A stretch of DNA of 64,000 bases from Mycobacterium sp. EPa45 (GTDB taxonomy: Bacteria > Actinomycetota > Actinomycetes > Mycobacteriales > Mycobacteriaceae), in assembly GCF_001021385.1 (NCBI RefSeq), contig NZ_CP011773.1:558001-622000 (forward strand), given 5' to 3'. Shown one piece after another: positions 7,984-17,014 of this stretch. Positions within the stretch are counted from its first letter, which is position 1. Each line of letters begins with the position of its first letter. Under the pieces are notes generated by a model. It saw only the letters and a list, made by a program, of their open reading frames with translations, was not told the DNA's origin and did no database searches. The position numbers and the translations under genes were made by a program.

Positions 7984-8385
7984 ATGGAGAACAACGGACC
8001 GTTCGGGTTCGATCCCGACGACATCGACCGCGTGGTCAGGGAGGCCGGCGAGGGCCTTCGCGACGCTTTCGGGCGATTCCTGAACAGCTCGGGGCAGGGT
8101 GCCGCGTTCGGCGGCCTGTTCGAGGAGTTCACCCGCCAGTCACGGCCCCGGTCGCAGCCGGAGACCGCGGGGGAGGCCGGCGACGGGGTGTGGGCGATCT
8201 ACATCACCGACGCCGATGGCAAGGCGCACGTCGAGCAGGTGTACCGAAACGAGCTCGACGCCTTGCGTGCCAACAAACACAACACCGACCCCACTCGCAA
8301 CGTCCGGTTCCTGCCTTACGGCATCGACGTCAGCGTCCTGGATGCGTCCGAGAATGCAGACGGTGCCGAGGACCAGCCCGAGTAG
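7984..8385 (+). CDS. Conserved hypothetical protein, 133 aa
   Basis: The ATG at 7984 begins MENNGPFGFDPDDIDRVVREAGEGLRDAF, a Gly/Phe-rich acidic head. The second half is compact (GVWAIYITDADGKAHVEQVYRNELDALRANKHN...VRFLPYGIDVSVLD), resembling a small single-domain actinobacterial protein with a likely beta-hairpin core. The upstream open frame is ignored because it overlaps the signal-peptide region of the divergent gene. Its stop is immediately adjacent to the convergent dehydrogenase stop. Function unknown. Confidence 0.75.
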   Translation: MENNGPFGFDPDDIDRVVREAGEGLRDAFGRFLNSSGQGAAFGGLFEEFTRQSRPRSQPETAGEAGDGVWAIYITDADGKAHVEQVYRNELDALRANKHNTDPTRNVRFLPYGIDVSVLDASENADGAEDQPE

Positions 8386-9399
8386 TTACATCGTCAGGAC
8401 CATGCGGTAGCGCGCACGGCCCTCGTCCATCGCTGCGTAGGCCTCGGCGGCCTCGGCCAGCGGACGCTCTTCGATGCGGGCCCGCACGCCGGATTGCAGC
8501 GCGAAATGCAGAGTGTCCTCGACGTCGGCGGATGTACCCGACGGATGCCCGACCACGCTGAAGTTGCCGAAGATCAGATCGCCGGGCGTGATCGGCAACG
8601 GGTCGAAGGTCGCGCCGACGATCACGAGCTCGCCCTGCGGCGCCAGACCTGGGACCGTGGCCGCCATGGCAGCCGAGTTGGCTGCCGTGGCCAGTACCAC
8701 CTGGGCGCCTCCGAGTGCCTGCAGCGCCTCCCCGACGTCGCTCGCCGTGGAGTCGATGTAGTGGTGGGCGCCGAGTTCTTTGGCGTCGTCGGCCTTGCCT
8801 GCGCCGCGCGCGATCGCGATGGTCTCGAACCCCATGGCACGCGCCCACTGCACACCCAGATGTCCGAGTCCGCCAATGCCGAGGACGGCCACTCGATCCC
8901 CGGCCACTGCGCGCGTGGTACGCAGCGCGTTATAGGTCGTCACCCCTGCACAACCCATCGGAGCGGCTTCTGCGAACGACAGGCCCTCGGGGATTCGTGC
9001 GAGCGCCGTGCGTGGCACGATGACCGACTCGGCGTAGCCGCCCGGATAGTTCCAGCTCGGCACCTCGAGGTTCACGCACTGCATGAACTGGCTCTTGCGG
9101 CAGGGCAGGCACCTGTTGCAGTTTCCGCCGAACCAGCCCACCGCCACCCGGTCGCCTACTGCGAAACCCTCTACACCCGAACCTAATTCGGCAATCGTCC
9201 CGGCAATCTCGTGGCCGGGAGTGATCGGCCACGACAGATTCGGGAAGGAGCCGGTGACGAAGGCGTGGTCGGTGCCGCACACCCCGCACGCGTTGACCGC
9301 GATGCGCACATGGTCCGGCGGCGGCGAGGTGGTCTCCACCTCCGTCAGCTCCAGCGGGGCATTGGCTGATTTCACGTGAACGGCGCGGTGGGTGGCCAT
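8386..9399 (-). CDS. Zinc-dependent alcohol dehydrogenase (MDR family)
   Basis: The 337-residue protein has the zinc MDR layout. Catalytic-zinc residues appear in NACGVCGTDHAF and PGHEIAG, the four structural-zinc cysteines in GGNCNRCLPCRKSQFMQC, and the NAD(P) Rossmann loop in LGIGGLGHLGVQWARAMG. It resembles the cinnamyl-alcohol/AdhA subgroup, which oxidises primary alcohols or reduces aldehydes with NAD(P). The 150 bases upstream (9400-9550) contain no other gene. Confidence 0.88.
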   Translation of the reverse strand: MATHRAVHVKSANAPLELTEVETTSPPPDHVRIAVNACGVCGTDHAFVTGSFPNLSWPITPGHEIAGTIAELGSGVEGFAVGDRVAVGWFGGNCNRCLPCRKSQFMQCVNLEVPSWNYPGGYAESVIVPRTALARIPEGLSFAEAAPMGCAGVTTYNALRTTRAVAGDRVAVLGIGGLGHLGVQWARAMGFETIAIARGAGKADDAKELGAHHYIDSTASDVGEALQALGGAQVVLATAANSAAMAATVPGLAPQGELVIVGATFDPLPITPGDLIFGNFSVVGHPSGTSADVEDTLHFALQSGVRARIEERPLAEAAEAYAAMDEGRARYRMVLTM

Positions 9400-9550
9400 G
9401 GTTACCTCGATTCGAAGCAGAGTCTGGGTTCATTAAACTCAACCCAGCGTAAGGGTGGTTATTCCGATTCTGCCTCGCGGGTCCCGGTTTGAGAATGGTT
9501 GCTCTGGCGATTGATGTGGCTCCCGGTGGGGTGCCGGCCGAGTGGGCAAC

Positions 9551-11287
9551 TCAGTCGAGGATGCGCCGAGCGACGTTGGTGCTCACCAGGTCCAGCAGTT
9601 CGTCAGCGCGGCCGGCCAGGATGGTACGAATCGCGTAGAGAGTGAAGCCTTTGGCCTGCTCGGCGGAAATCGCTGGCGGGATGGACATTTCCTGCCGGGC
9701 CACCACCACATCGACCAATGCCGGGCCGTCATGGGCCAGCGCGTCGGCGACGGCCTGTTCGAGATCGGCAGGGTATTCGACGCGTCGCCCGAACAACCCG
9801 ATCGCCTGCGCGACGGCGCCGAAGTCCGGGTTCTTCAGTTCGGTGCCGAAGTTGACCACCCCCGCCGCCTTCATCTCGAGCTCGACGAAATTCAGCGACG
9901 AGTTGTTGAAGACGATGACCTTCACCGGCAGGTTGTTCTGCACCAGGGTGAGCAGTTCGCCGAACAGCATGGCCAGTCCGCCGTCACCGGCCAGCGCGAT
10001 CACCTGTCGTCCCGGGTGAGCGGTCTGCGCGCCGATCGCGTGCGGCAACGCGCACGCCATCGACCCGTGAGTGAAGGATCCGGTGAGCCGCCGCTTGCCG
10101 TTCATCGTCAGGTACCGCGCGGCCCAAATGGTCGGTGAACCGACGTCGAAGGTGAAAACGGTGTCATCATGGGCGAACCGATTCACAACTCCGGCAACGT
10201 ATTCCGGACGGATCGGGGTGCGGTCACGGTCATTGACGGCCAGCGAGTCCAAAGATTTGCGGGTGCGACGGTAGTGGTTGAGCGAGCGGTCCAGGTGAGT
10301 GCGATCGGCCTTCTGTGACAACATCGGAAGCAGCGCATCAATGGTGTCCTTCACCGAGCCGACCAGGCCGAGGTCGACCGGTGTGCGTCGGCCGAGATGG
10401 CTACCGCGAATGTCGACCTGGATGATGCGGGCGTCGTCGGGATAGAACTGCGAGTACGGGAAGTCGGTGCCCAGCATCAGCAGCACGTCGGCTTCCTTGA
10501 TGGCCTTATAGCCGGAGGCGAAACCGAGCAGCCCCGTCATCCCGACGTCGTATGGGTTGTCGTATTCGATGTGTTCCTTGCCGCGAAACGCATGCACGAT
10601 GGGCGAATTCAGCGTTTCGGCAAGCCGGATCAGTTCGCCGTGGGCGCCGGCGGTTCCCGCGCCGCCGAGGATGGTCACTCGCGTTCCTTCGTCGAGGATG
10701 TCCGCGGCGCGGCGTAGCGACTCGTCGTCGGGCCGCAGCACTGATCGGGTCGGCAGCACGGGTTTGGTGTTCCATTCGCGGTCCGGGAGCTTGGCCAGGA
10801 AAACCTCTCCCGGGATCACCAGGACCGCGACACCGTTTTCCTCGATGGCGGTGCGCATGGCGATCTCGATCAAGCGCGGGGCCATCTCCGGGGTGCTGAC
10901 CAACTCGCAGTAGACGCTGCACTCGCGGAACAACTCCTGCGGGTGCGTCTCCTGGAAGTAACCGGTGCCCACTTCGTTGAGCGGGATGTGCGCGGCGATC
11001 GCCAACACCGGTACGCGAGTGCGTTGCGCATCGTAGAGGCCGTTGATCAGATGCAGGTTGCCCGGGCCGCAGCTGCCGGCGCACACTGCCAGGCGGCCGG
11101 TCAGCGCCGCCTCGGCTGTCGCGGCGAAGGCGGCCGTCTCCTCGTGTCGGACGTGCTCCCAGGTCATCCCCTCGGAGCGTCGGATTGAATCGGTGAAGCC
11201 GTTGAGGCTGTCGCCGGGTAGCCCGTAGACACGGTTGATGCCACTGGCGGTCAGCGCCGCGATGAGGTGCTGGGCGACGGTCGGCAC
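9551..11287 (-). CDS. Thiamine-diphosphate enzyme, pyruvate oxidase/dehydrogenase (PoxB) type
   Basis: The 578-residue protein has the three-domain TPP-enzyme structure. The N-terminal domain carries GLPGDSLNGF and the catalytic Glu in RHEETAAFAA (about 49-50). The central domain has GGAGTAGAHGELIRLAETLNSPIVHAF. The C-terminal PP domain has the TPP/Mg motif GDGGLAMLFGELLTLVQNNLPVKVIVFNN. This matches PoxB/pyruvate:quinone oxidoreductases, which decarboxylate pyruvate to acetate. Acetolactate synthase is less likely because PoxB-type FAD-loop residues (TGYFQETHPQELFRECSVYCE) are present. Substrate use is inferred from family. Confidence 0.85.
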   Translation of the reverse strand: MPTVAQHLIAALTASGINRVYGLPGDSLNGFTDSIRRSEGMTWEHVRHEETAAFAATAEAALTGRLAVCAGSCGPGNLHLINGLYDAQRTRVPVLAIAAHIPLNEVGTGYFQETHPQELFRECSVYCELVSTPEMAPRLIEIAMRTAIEENGVAVLVIPGEVFLAKLPDREWNTKPVLPTRSVLRPDDESLRRAADILDEGTRVTILGGAGTAGAHGELIRLAETLNSPIVHAFRGKEHIEYDNPYDVGMTGLLGFASGYKAIKEADVLLMLGTDFPYSQFYPDDARIIQVDIRGSHLGRRTPVDLGLVGSVKDTIDALLPMLSQKADRTHLDRSLNHYRRTRKSLDSLAVNDRDRTPIRPEYVAGVVNRFAHDDTVFTFDVGSPTIWAARYLTMNGKRRLTGSFTHGSMACALPHAIGAQTAHPGRQVIALAGDGGLAMLFGELLTLVQNNLPVKVIVFNNSSLNFVELEMKAAGVVNFGTELKNPDFGAVAQAIGLFGRRVEYPADLEQAVADALAHDGPALVDVVVARQEMSIPPAISAEQAKGFTLYAIRTILAGRADELLDLVSTNVARRILD

Positions 11288-11296
11288 AGCGGGAGT

Positions 11297-11554
11297 CTAG
11301 ACCTCAGCAGCGATGGTGACGGGCCCATGAGCGGGCCGGGAGTTCTCTTCCTCAGTCCGGTGCCGGTCGATGGCGAAGCACAGCAGGCTGGCCAGGAACG
11401 CGACGATGGTGATCCCCGCTGCCAGTGCTGAAGGGCCCGAGCCACTGGGTGACAACGTGCTCAGGAACAGCGCGAACGCCACGATTGCCGACAAATTCAG
11501 CATCAGGCCCAGCGTGCGGAGAACCTCGCCCGAAGCGTTATCCCCGTTGTTCAT
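11297..11554 (-). CDS. Small two-helix membrane protein
   Basis: An 85-residue protein with two hydrophobic helices (about 16-34 and 43-62) separated by a Ser/Gly-rich loop, and a hydrophilic tail with RHRTEEEN. It lies nine bases upstream of the PoxB-type gene on the same strand and is probably co-transcribed with it. PoxB enzymes associate with the membrane, so a docking role is conceivable, but this is inference. No family recognised. Confidence 0.65.
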   Translation of the reverse strand: MNNGDNASGEVLRTLGLMLNLSAIVAFALFLSTLSPSGSGPSALAAGITIVAFLASLLCFAIDRHRTEEENSRPAHGPVTIAAEV

Positions 11555-11641
11555 TGTTGCTCCCAGTGGTCGAGTTGTGCTGGCTTAATTTCCCCGCCAG
11601 ACGCCCGGTCGAAACCAGGTTTTTCAACCACTGGTTATCTC

Positions 11642-11667
11642 GCCGCTCTGTCGAGTCGCAGAGCGGC
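11642..11667 (-). terminator. Hairpin terminator after the duplicated exported-protein gene
   Basis: GCCGCTCTG (11642-11650) and CAGAGCGGC (11659-11667) form a perfect nine-pair stem with an eight-base loop, 15 bases beyond the stop of the minus-strand gene ending at 11682. No U-tract follows, as is usual for mycobacterial terminators. Confidence 0.55.
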
Positions 11668-11681
11668 CTCAGCGCACCGGC

Positions 11682-13124
11682 TCAGACGGTTGTCAGCCCC
11701 GACTGGCCGGGCACGTGTAGGTAGCCGTTCGGATCGACCTCATCCCAGACCGCGGCATAGATCTGCACCTTCAGCGCCTGCGCCGCCTCTTCGACGTTGA
11801 GCAGGTCTGCCAGCTCGTCGTAGCCGTAGTACAGGATCGACAACGCGGTGGTGGCCAGGAGCACGTTGTTGATCGCCGCCTGCGCGACGTCCCGGTGGCC
11901 GATGGCGGCCTGATAAAGCGCCGGTAGCAGCTGGGCGATCGGCACCGCGGCGCTCAGGCCGGGCACCATCTGGGTAATCCGCCAGCTGGCCTCGTAAAGC
12001 TCACGCACGACCGGCCGGACCTCGGCGGGAAACACTGCCATCAAACCCTTTTCGGTGTTGTACACCGCGGCAGGCATGCCGTAGGGCTGCGGGTCGTCGA
12101 CCGGGAACGGGTTCGGCACGTCGGGCAGGTTCAGGTCGGGGATCGTGACGTCATTGGCCGACGGGGTTACAGCTGCTGCGAGCTGGGCGGCCACCGGCTC
12201 CTGAACCTCGTCGTAGGGCGGCGGCGTCGTCGTCGACAACGGCAACCCGGACTCACCGCGGTTGTGCAGCAATGCAAACGGATCGAGGATGTTCCACGCC
12301 GTCGCGATGGCCCAGGTCTGCAACTGCAGGGCGGGCTCTTCCAGATTGAGGACGTCGGCGATCTCGTTGTAGCCGTAATACAGCACCGCCACCGGGTGGA
12401 TCGTGGCAATGAGATTGTTGACCACCCGCTGGGCGGCGGCCTTGTCGCCCTGGAACGCGTCGGGCAGATCGGTGATGATGTTCGTCACCGGGACGATGAT
12501 GTTGACCCACGGGATCATCTGAGTCAGGCGATAGCCGAGCTCAAAGCCCTCGCGCGCAACGGGTTTGACGAGGTCCGGGAAGACGTTCATGAACGACTCT
12601 TCGAGAGTCCAGATCGCGCCCGGCATGTCCTGTGGCCGCGGCTCAGGCGGCAACCACCGGAACGGGTTGGGGCTGTAAGGGACCGTCGCGTTCGCGGTGA
12701 CGCCGGCCGTGGGCGTCGTCGCGGCCGATGTGGTGCCGGTGATGTCGGCGGCTGCGGCCGGTTTCCGTGCGCTGCGGCCCTTGAACAGGCCCTCCAGCTT
12801 CTCGACTTGCGCCGCCTCGAAATCGGCGGCGGTCGTGGTGGTGGTGGTGGTGCTCGTGAGGGTCGACGCGACGGACTTGGAGTCGGAAGCCGCTGCGCTG
12901 CTGACCTTGTCGGCGGGCTTCGATGCCGGTTTGGTGCGCTTGGCGGCGCCGGCCGTGGACTTCTTCGGCCCGGCGTCGGGCTTGGCCGATTCCGAGGCGC
13001 TCGACGAATCCGGTTTGCCGGAATCAGCGCTTGCTACGCCCTGGCCTGCCGCGGCAATAGCCGCGCCTACCCCGACCGCAACCGCGACCCCGCCAACATA
13101 CCCAACGTATTTGTGTGACCCCAT
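11682..13124 (-). CDS. Exported protein with two tandem homologous domains
   Basis: I place the start at ATG 13124 (MGSHKYVGYVGGVAVAVGVG), which opens a signal peptide ending near GVASA. A linker rich in Ser/Ala/Lys/Thr (residues about 35-125) follows. Two related domains come next: one with MPGAIWTLEESFMNVFPDLVKPVARE...LYYGYNEIADVLNLEEPA and one with MPAAVYNTEKGLMAVFPAEVRPVVRE...LYYGYDELADLLNVEEAA. This is an internal duplication of about 140 residues. Family members are mycobacterial exported proteins of unknown role; a cell-wall location is inferred from the signal and linker. Confidence 0.8.
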   Translation of the reverse strand: MGSHKYVGYVGGVAVAVGVGAAIAAAGQGVASADSGKPDSSSASESAKPDAGPKKSTAGAAKRTKPASKPADKVSSAAASDSKSVASTLTSTTTTTTTAADFEAAQVEKLEGLFKGRSARKPAAAADITGTTSAATTPTAGVTANATVPYSPNPFRWLPPEPRPQDMPGAIWTLEESFMNVFPDLVKPVAREGFELGYRLTQMIPWVNIIVPVTNIITDLPDAFQGDKAAAQRVVNNLIATIHPVAVLYYGYNEIADVLNLEEPALQLQTWAIATAWNILDPFALLHNRGESGLPLSTTTPPPYDEVQEPVAAQLAAAVTPSANDVTIPDLNLPDVPNPFPVDDPQPYGMPAAVYNTEKGLMAVFPAEVRPVVRELYEASWRITQMVPGLSAAVPIAQLLPALYQAAIGHRDVAQAAINNVLLATTALSILYYGYDELADLLNVEEAAQALKVQIYAAVWDEVDPNGYLHVPGQSGLTTV

Positions 13125-13556
13125 TTGCTGACCCTTCGTTAGCTCTAGGGCATCGTAGAGGAGGGGGCTGGTCAGGGCCACCCCAAACGGTGAACGGCAT
13201 GGTTCTGAATGCTTGCCCTTGGCCGACATGCGGGCAGTCCAGCGCCGTTACAGGAACCCGTCATCGGCGATTGACGGAAATAGAATTCGAGGTCACCGCA
13301 TGTTTGCGCGAGCGCCCGCGCGGCGTTGGTCTTGTCGACGTCAAGCACTGTGAATTAGCGGCGGCGCAAGTAAGTCGTCGGCGTGGCGGAGGCTCATTGT
13401 GGTCCGTGCCGGCACGGCACTTACCAGAGTGTCGGCTGACCTTTACTGAGTCGTCTGCGCAGGTCAATGGGCCGTTTACCGACAGTTACGCGAGGTGCAG
13501 TAGCAGTGATGGCCCCGGTTGCAGGCCGGGGCAGTATTTCGCTCTATGGTTTAGCA
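13125..13556. other. 432-base intergenic region
   Basis: This gap separates two divergent exported-protein genes. The minus-strand side (13125-13230) is the leader of the duplicated-domain gene. No frame here has convincing coding character. I see no RNA gene or perfect repeat; the promoters of both neighbours must lie here but no clear -35/-10 pair stands out. Confidence 0.4.
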
Positions 13557-14390
13557 GTGCCAGATATTGATCGTCGAAGCCTGATGCTCATGGCGGGGTT
13601 CGGCGCGGTAGCCGCCGCGCTCCCGATGCCGGTGGCGGGAGCCACACCGACCCGCCCGCAAGCACCGCCGCAAAACACCGCCACCCCGACCTATCTGTTC
13701 CACGACGAGTTCGACGGACCGGCCGGCTCGGCTCCCGATCCCTCGAAGTGGCACATGGCGCAGGCGCGCGAGCTCATCAAGAACCCCGTGTTCTGGGATC
13801 GCCCGGAGAACATGGGCCAGTACCGCGACGATCGTCAGCACGTTTTCCTGGACGGGAACTCCAATCTGGTGATCCGCGCGACGCGCGACAACAACAAGTA
13901 CGTCAGCGGAAAAGTCATCGGAAACTGGTGGGGCGGAATCGGAACCACCTGGGAAGCCAAGATCAAATTCAACTGCCTGACCGCGGGGTGCTGGCCGGCC
14001 TGGTGGCTGATGAACGACCATCCGGAAGTTGGCGGCGAGGTCGACCTGGCCGAGTGGTACGGCAACGGTGAATGGCCCTCGGGGACAACCGTTCACGCGC
14101 GTCTGGACGGGACTTCCTTTGCCACGCAACCGACTTCGATAGACGGTAACTGGCATACCTGGCGAGTCACCTGGAGCGACTCCGGAATGTACTTCTGGAA
14201 GGACTACGTCGATGGTGCGGAGCCGTACTTCACGGTTCCGGCGAACTCCCTGGACGAGTGGCCGTTCAACTTTCCCGACTACCGGATGTTCCCGGTGTTG
14301 AACCTGGCCGTCAGCGGTTCGGGTGGCGGCGATCCGCGACCGGGCACCTACCCGGCGGACATGCTCGTCGACTACGTGCGCGTCTGGTAG
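13557..14390 (+). CDS. Tat-exported glycoside hydrolase family 16 (beta-glucanase type)
   Basis: I choose the GTG at 13557 because it starts VPDIDRRSLMLMAGFG, a twin-arginine signal (DRRSLM) followed by a hydrophobic core and an AGA cleavage site; the longer upstream frame would bury it. The mature part has HDEFDGPAGSAPDPSKW and the GH16 catalytic motif ExDxxE as GEVDLAEWYG (Glu161 nucleophile, Asp163, Glu166 acid/base). It is similar in layout to M. tuberculosis Rv0315, annotated as a beta-1,3-glucanase precursor. It would cleave beta-glucans outside the cell. Confidence 0.9.
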   Translation: MPDIDRRSLMLMAGFGAVAAALPMPVAGATPTRPQAPPQNTATPTYLFHDEFDGPAGSAPDPSKWHMAQARELIKNPVFWDRPENMGQYRDDRQHVFLDGNSNLVIRATRDNNKYVSGKVIGNWWGGIGTTWEAKIKFNCLTAGCWPAWWLMNDHPEVGGEVDLAEWYGNGEWPSGTTVHARLDGTSFATQPTSIDGNWHTWRVTWSDSGMYFWKDYVDGAEPYFTVPANSLDEWPFNFPDYRMFPVLNLAVSGSGGGDPRPGTYPADMLVDYVRVW

Positions 14391-14451
14391 GCCGCTGGCG
14401 GCAGTGCTGTTATGCCGCAACCGAATTGCGGGCGTCGTTCGTAGTCCTGCT

Positions 14452-14471
14452 GCCGCGGTGAACACCGCGGC
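14452..14471 (+). terminator. Hairpin downstream of the GH16 gene
   Basis: GCCGCGGT (14452-14459) pairs with ACCGCGGC (14464-14471) around a GAAC tetraloop. It lies about 60 bases past the GH16 stop and before the next plus-strand gene at 14578, so it probably separates the two transcripts. Confidence 0.5.
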
Positions 14472-14577
14472 CAGTCAGGACCCAAAACGGCTTCGGCGTT
14501 TTGCGAATTCAGCAGAACGAGCCACCTCAGCGCGTTAGCCTTCGCTCAGGTCAGCGTTCCACGGGAGGAACAGGACA

Positions 14578-15753
14578 ATGAGTGCTGCAACATTGGGTCG
14601 GTTCGGCGGATTGGCGTTGGCGCTCGGCGTGGGCGCCGTCGCGGCGCAGGGCGTTGCCTGGGCCGATGGTTCGAGCACCGGGTCGGCAGCGTCGGCCGGC
14701 TCACCACACGCCAATTCCAGGTCGGTGGGCCATTCCAGGGTGGCAGGCGCCGCACCGGTAGCCCTCAGCCGAAGAAGCAGTCCGGCGACAGCGCCTCGGG
14801 CGTTGGTGAAGACTGCCGTCACCAACCCGCATCTGAATGTCCAGCAGGACGTCCTGAGCCTGATCAACACACCCAGCGTGCTGTTGACCGGTCGACCGCT
14901 GATTGGCAACGGCGCCAACGGTAAACCGGGCACCGGGGCTGACGGTGAAAATGCCGGATGGTTGTTCGGCAATGGTGGCGCCGGCGGTTACGGTGCGACC
15001 GGCCAGAAGGGTGGAAATGGTGGGGCCGGCGGCTTGTTCGGCGGTTCAGGCGGGGCCGGTGGTGCGGGTGGCCTAGGCGGCGCGGCCGGCGGAAACGGTG
15101 GCGCCGGTGGATTGTTCGGTGGCGTCGGCGGAACCGGCGGAAGCGGCGGCCTCAATACCGCCGGCGTTGGGGGCAGCGGCGGTCAGGGCGGAACCAGTGG
15201 TCTTTTCGCTGCCGGTGCGGCAGGTGGCGTCGGCGGTAGCGGTACCACCGGCGGAGGGACCGGCGGTGCTGGCGCCACCGGCAATTTGTTCGGCGCCGGG
15301 GGCGTCGGTGGCGCGGGGGGCGCCGCGACGGTGAGCGGCACCGGGGGAACCGGGGGTGCCGGCGGTGCCGGCGGCGTTTTCGCAGGGGACGGTGGCGCCG
15401 GTGGAACGGGCGGCACGAGTGCCGCCACCGGAGGTAAGGGCGGTGCGGGGGGAGCAGCCGGATTCTTCACCGGGAACGGCGGCCCCGGTGGAGACGGCGG
15501 CGCCGCAAGCAACGGTGGCTTCGGTGGGGTGGGCGGAATCGCCGCGCTGATCGGCAATGGTGGCGCGGGCGGGTCCGGCGGGTTCGGCGTGGTCACCGAC
15601 GGCGGCGGCGGGAACGGCGGCAACGCCAAACTCATCGGTATCGGCGGAAACGGTGGCAATGGCTTCACCGCCGGAACCAACCCGGCCGGGACCGGCGGCC
15701 AGGGAGGACTGCTGCTCGGCGCGACGGGCAACGACGGTCTCTTGTTCGGTTGA
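14578..15753 (+). CDS. PGRS-type Gly-rich exported protein lacking a PE domain
   Basis: The 391-residue protein starts with a Sec signal ([29 protein letters not shown]) and a Ser/Ala linker, then [31 protein letters not shown]. That phrase closely recalls the segment preceding PGRS arrays in PE_PGRS proteins. From about residue 110 onward it is a long GGAGG/GGNGG array, each repeat block often ending in LFG or FAG. No PE (Pro-Glu) helix-turn-helix is present, so export is probably Sec-dependent rather than ESX-5. It is likely surface- or wall-associated with Ca-binding beta-roll potential, as inferred for PGRS repeats. Confidence 0.82.
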   Translation: MSAATLGRFGGLALALGVGAVAAQGVAWADGSSTGSAASAGSPHANSRSVGHSRVAGAAPVALSRRSSPATAPRALVKTAVTNPHLNVQQDVLSLINTPSVLLTGRPLIGNGANGKPGTGADGENAGWLFGNGGAGGYGATGQKGGNGGAGGLFGGSGGAGGAGGLGGAAGGNGGAGGLFGGVGGTGGSGGLNTAGVGGSGGQGGTSGLFAAGAAGGVGGSGTTGGGTGGAGATGNLFGAGGVGGAGGAATVSGTGGTGGAGGAGGVFAGDGGAGGTGGTSAATGGKGGAGGAAGFFTGNGGPGGDGGAASNGGFGGVGGIAALIGNGGAGGSGGFGVVTDGGGGNGGNAKLIGIGGNGGNGFTAGTNPAGTGGQGGLLLGATGNDGLLFG

Positions 15754-15781
15754 GCTGCGCCCCACGGAGCGAGCACAAGCA

Positions 15782-16882
15782 TCAGCTCATGCCGGCGGCG
15801 ATCACCTCGTCGACCTCGGTGGCCCGTGCTGCCATCTCGGCGTGCGCCTTGTCGAGCTGCTCGGCCTGATCTTCGTCAGCCTTCATCATCGACTCGATGT
15901 CGAAGTCGGCCATGTCTTGGACACCCATGTCGCGGAAGGCCCCCTGCACCTTGTCGCCCCACAGTCCGATGTCTTTGACGATCGGCACGATGCGGCTGAA
16001 CAAGTGGGACCGGAACTGGATCATCAGCGGCGAGGTGTCCACCCACTCGGCGCAGGCTTGAACGTCGAGGCCGAGGGTCTCGAAGACCTCTTCGCCCCGG
16101 AACCGGTCGCGCATCAGGTAGCAGGCGTCGACGACGAACTCTTCGCGCTCGGCGCGCTCGACCTCGGTCAGCTGGGAGTAGTAGTCCTTCAGCGAGATTC
16201 GGCCGAACGCGACGTGGCGGGCCTCGTCTTGCATGACGTAGGCGAGGACCTGTTTGGCCAGTGAGTCTGGGGCCGCCATGTCACGCAGCACGCCGAACGC
16301 CGCGAGTGCGAGTCCCTCGATGAGCACCTGCATGCCGAGATATGGCATGTCCCAGCGGGAGTCGCGAAGGGTGTCCTCCAACAGCGAGGTCAGGTTCGTG
16401 TTGATCGGGTAGACCAACTCGACCTTCTCCTGGAGAAAACGTGAGAAGGCTTCGACGTGGCGCGCTTCGTCCATCGTCTGAGTGGCCGCATAGAACTTCG
16501 CGTCGAGGTCGGGGACGACTTCGACGATCTTGGCCGCGCACACCATCGCCCCCTGCTCGCCGTGCAGAAACTGCGAGAACTGCCAGGCTTGGAAGTGCTG
16601 GCGCATCTCGGCGTGACGGGCCTCGTCGGCGGCCTCCCACATCGGGCTACCGAACAGCGGATGGAACTCATCGGGCAGCCCCACCGGGTTCATCGGGTCG
16701 ACGTCCTGGGACCAGTCGATCCGCGACTGTGCATCCCACTGCTTGTCCTTGCCCTTTTGATAGAGGGAAAGCAGGCGGGAACGACCCTCGTCGTACTCCC
16801 ACGTGAACCGGGCATCGCCGGCGCTGGGAACCTCCCATGCGTACGGCGTGGGTACTTCGGTGTACTTGTCCTTGGTGGTCAC
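15782..16882 (-). CDS. Ferritin-like diiron protein (R2/AurF-like oxygenase superfamily)
   Basis: I start at the GTG at 16882 (VTTKDKYTEVPTPY), which has AGAGAGG about 10 bases upstream; an ATG at 16918 is the alternative. The 366-residue protein shows a duplicated metal-binding pattern: Glu109 (HGEQGAM), Glu139-x-x-His142 (MDEARHVEAF), Glu189 (VLIEGLAL) and Glu220-x-x-His223 (QDEARHVAFG). This is a complete ferritin-like diiron site. It is longer than R2lox and is probably an oxidase/oxygenase of unknown substrate. A palindrome shared with another oxidoreductase promoter lies about 105 bases upstream. Confidence 0.82.
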   Translation of the reverse strand: MTTKDKYTEVPTPYAWEVPSAGDARFTWEYDEGRSRLLSLYQKGKDKQWDAQSRIDWSQDVDPMNPVGLPDEFHPLFGSPMWEAADEARHAEMRQHFQAWQFSQFLHGEQGAMVCAAKIVEVVPDLDAKFYAATQTMDEARHVEAFSRFLQEKVELVYPINTNLTSLLEDTLRDSRWDMPYLGMQVLIEGLALAAFGVLRDMAAPDSLAKQVLAYVMQDEARHVAFGRISLKDYYSQLTEVERAEREEFVVDACYLMRDRFRGEEVFETLGLDVQACAEWVDTSPLMIQFRSHLFSRIVPIVKDIGLWGDKVQGAFRDMGVQDMADFDIESMMKADEDQAEQLDKAHAEMAARATEVDEVIAAGMS

Positions 16883-16988
16883 TGCTTGCCGCCTCTCTGC
16901 CCGCTGAGCCGTTGTCATATGACTTGAATCACAGTGCGCCGAGATCGGCGGTGCCGTCAAGCAACACGGTCTGAACAGGGAAATTGAG

Positions 16989-17004
16989 GTAGTCGACTAC
17001 TTAA
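16989..17004 (-). promoter_or_regulatory. Candidate operator TTAAGTAGTCGACTAC
   Basis: Read on the minus strand this is TTAAGTAGTCGACTAC, containing the perfect 12-base palindrome GTAGTCGACTAC (16989-17000). It lies in the leader side of the diiron-protein gene. A 15-of-16 match occurs at 28569-28584. The binding protein is unknown. Confidence 0.5.
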
Positions 17005-17014
17005 TGCGAGCTCG

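Noticed and set aside
13261..13467. 68-codon frame in the 13125-13556 gap
   Set aside because: Arg/Ser/Cys-rich with no RBS or recognisable pattern; noise.
15073..15765. Minus-strand Pro- or Thr/Ala-rich frames across the PGRS gene
   Set aside because: They are the complements of GGN/GGC repeats and have no start context.
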